Shown: in pieces, positions 62,872 to 64,000 of the stretch | Layout of the letters: each line of letters starts with the position of its first letter | Position numbering within the stretch: position 1 is the stretch's first letter | Origin: Anaerolineaceae bacterium | GTDB taxonomy: Bacteria; Chloroflexota; Anaerolineae; Anaerolineales; Anaerolineaceae | DNA length: 64,000 nt | Reading direction: 5' to 3' | Assembly (NCBI GenBank): GCA_003524305.1 | Contig: DQHW01000024.1 | Coordinates: forward strand, 70,540-134,539 | The notes under the pieces: model-generated | The model's database searches: none | Seen by the model: only the letters and a program-made list of their open reading frames with translations | Told to the model about the DNA's origin: nothing | Program-made: the position numbers and the translations under genes

Positions 62872-63825
62872 ATGAAGCATCTAACCGTCAGCACTTTGTG
62901 TGTGATCATTTTGTTATCGATTGCATGTCAATATACTGTCTATTCTGATATAGCAAAACCGAATAACGGAATTATCATTTTTGAATCCTATAGTCCCAAT
63001 GGGACCGAATTGATTAAATACGAAGTGGAAAGCGGGAATTTTTATGCACTTACGCAAAATGATAATGTTGATAAATTAGGAGCATTTAACCCAAAAACTA
63101 ATAAACTCGCTTTTGTTTCAGATCGAGGAGGTTGTTGGAATATTTGGCAAATGGATCTTTCAGGTGGATCAGTTTACAAACTAACCGATGACAGGAAGCT
63201 TTACGTAAATGGATTAGATTGGACTGACAACGGTGGGTTCTTAGCTGCTTCACTTCAGGAAGACTGTGAAGGATGCGTGTTTGACATTGTTACGATAACT
63301 GAAAATGGGAGAAACCTCAATAATTTAACACAGTCCAAAGAAATTGAATTTCAACCCGATTGGTCTCCTAATGGGAATGAAATAATTTTTGTGGCAAAAT
63401 CCAGCAAAATGACTGATCAAATTTATATTATGGACAATGATGGAAAAAATATTACAAACTTAACAAAGAATGATGTAAACAATGAAAACCCTCATTGGTC
63501 TCCAAATGGAAAATATATTGTTTTTTCCTCTGAAATGACAGATGGTGATTGGGATATATATATCATGGACAGTAATGGAGAAAACCTCCAATTAGTAACA
63601 AAAAACTTAACTGATGACATTACTCCAAACTGGTCTCCTGATGGGAATAAATTGGTTTACTCTACTTTTATAGAAAATAATTTTGAAATTGTGATTTCTG
63701 ACCTTGATGGAACCAACCAAATTCGATTAACACATAATCCGCTTGACGAACGTACACCGCTATGGATTCAATTTGAAGGATGTGCTGATGAAGAAGAAAA
63801 CCAATTGAAATCCAATCAGGCATAG
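62872..63825 (+). CDS. TolB-like beta-propeller lipoprotein
   Basis: A signal peptide with lipobox LLSIAC makes this an exported lipoprotein. It then has several PD40/TolB-type propeller repeats: FNPKTNKLAFVSDRGGCWNI, DWSPNGNEIIFVAKSSKM, HWSPNGKYIVFSSEM, NWSPDGNKLVYSTF and others. Such propellers bind partners or act as sensor domains; the protein may be a periplasmic binding or scaffolding protein. TTG 62866 lies five bases after GGAGG and ATG 62872 lies eleven bases after it, so the start is uncertain by two codons. The final C-terminus has no anchor. Confidence 0.88.
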   Translation: MKHLTVSTLCVIILLSIACQYTVYSDIAKPNNGIIIFESYSPNGTELIKYEVESGNFYALTQNDNVDKLGAFNPKTNKLAFVSDRGGCWNIWQMDLSGGSVYKLTDDRKLYVNGLDWTDNGGFLAASLQEDCEGCVFDIVTITENGRNLNNLTQSKEIEFQPDWSPNGNEIIFVAKSSKMTDQIYIMDNDGKNITNLTKNDVNNENPHWSPNGKYIVFSSEMTDGDWDIYIMDSNGENLQLVTKNLTDDITPNWSPDGNKLVYSTFIENNFEIVISDLDGTNQIRLTHNPLDERTPLWIQFEGCADEEENQLKSNQA

Positions 63826-63888
63826 GCATATTTGCAAACGTATACGATGAGCTGAATCGCGATAAGACAAATCAAATGGAGCAAATTC

Positions 63889-64000
63889 ATGAATAAGCGA
63901 TTAATCAGAATTGAATTATTTATGTTCTTTATCCTGATGTCTCTTGCCTGTTCCAGCGTGGGTTTAAAGGAAAGATTAGGGATATTGGATGGGCTGATTT
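63889..64000 (+). CDS. Lipoprotein, truncated by the window end
   Basis: An ATG at 63889 with TGGAG upstream opens a frame that reads NKRLIRIELFMFFILMSLAC, a signal peptide with a likely lipobox cysteine, then SSVGLKERLGILD before the window ends. No other domain can be seen in the visible part. It follows the TolB-like lipoprotein by about 60 bases on the same strand, so the two may be co-expressed. Confidence 0.75.
   Translation, partial: MNKRLIRIELFMFFILMSLACSSVGLKERLGILDGLI

Overview
The window looks like a chromosomal segment of an uncultured or little-studied Chloroflexota bacterium, probably Anaerolineae. This is inferred from the mix of families (polysaccharide genes with many GT-C membrane enzymes, a chemoreceptor with a sugar-binding-protein-like domain, ferritin-VIT fusion, HD-GYP protein) and not from a marker gene. 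The DNA is AT-rich in the polysaccharide genes and closer to balanced in the metabolic genes. TTG and GTG starts are frequent. No rRNA, tRNA or CRISPR array was seen.

Layout. (1) 1-5256, plus strand: a GT-A/GtrA fusion, a GT2, two membrane proteins and a DegT-type PLP enzyme, the edge of a surface-glycan locus. (2) 5275-11329: a carbohydrate-use insert with its own promoters and terminators: MFS permease; then LacI regulator, ChbG-type deacetylase and GPH symporter behind one palindromic operator; then a ferritin-VIT1 iron transporter. (3) 11376-41905: the main glycan locus. It holds four minus-strand GT-C-like membrane proteins (two are tandem paralogues with a duplicated leader), a WbaP-type initiating phosphosugar transferase, a WecC dehydrogenase, an ABC-2 exporter pair, a heparinase II/III-like lipoprotein, a GT2-methyltransferase fusion, a Gmd-type SDR, a sugar C-methyltransferase, a D-glucuronyl C5-epimerase-like protein, a pyruvyltransferase, several GT4 enzymes, an epimerase and a WcaF-type acetyltransferase. 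Broken glycosyltransferase copies lie at 21927 and 33516. (4) 41906-50662: a decayed accessory region: about 1.8 kb of eroded DNA, a plasmid-type parAB operon, a membrane NERD protein, a DUF2779-like remnant, and a third copy of the GT-C paralogue. (5) 50784-53237: a tyrosine recombinase, two small membrane proteins and a LysE exporter. (6) 53288-64000: signalling and housekeeping genes: a chemoreceptor with an apparently permuted binding-protein domain, a SufS-like enzyme with a membrane thioredoxin-fold protein, a HAD phosphatase, a DUF4870-like protein, a PAS-GAF-HD-GYP protein, a LURP-one protein, a TolB-like propeller lipoprotein and the start of another lipoprotein.

How they may work together. 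WbaP would load the first sugar on undecaprenyl phosphate, GT4/GT2 enzymes extend the glycan, and the Wzm/Wzt pair exports it; no Wzx flippase or Wzy polymerase was recognised, which favours ABC-dependent export. WecC supplies a uronic acid nucleotide sugar. The C5-epimerase-like protein and heparinase-like lipoprotein suggest a uronic-acid polymer that is epimerised and trimmed, with pyruvyl, acetyl and branched-sugar decorations. The GT-C proteins may add further sugars outside the membrane. The pseudogenes and paralogues show this locus is being reshuffled.
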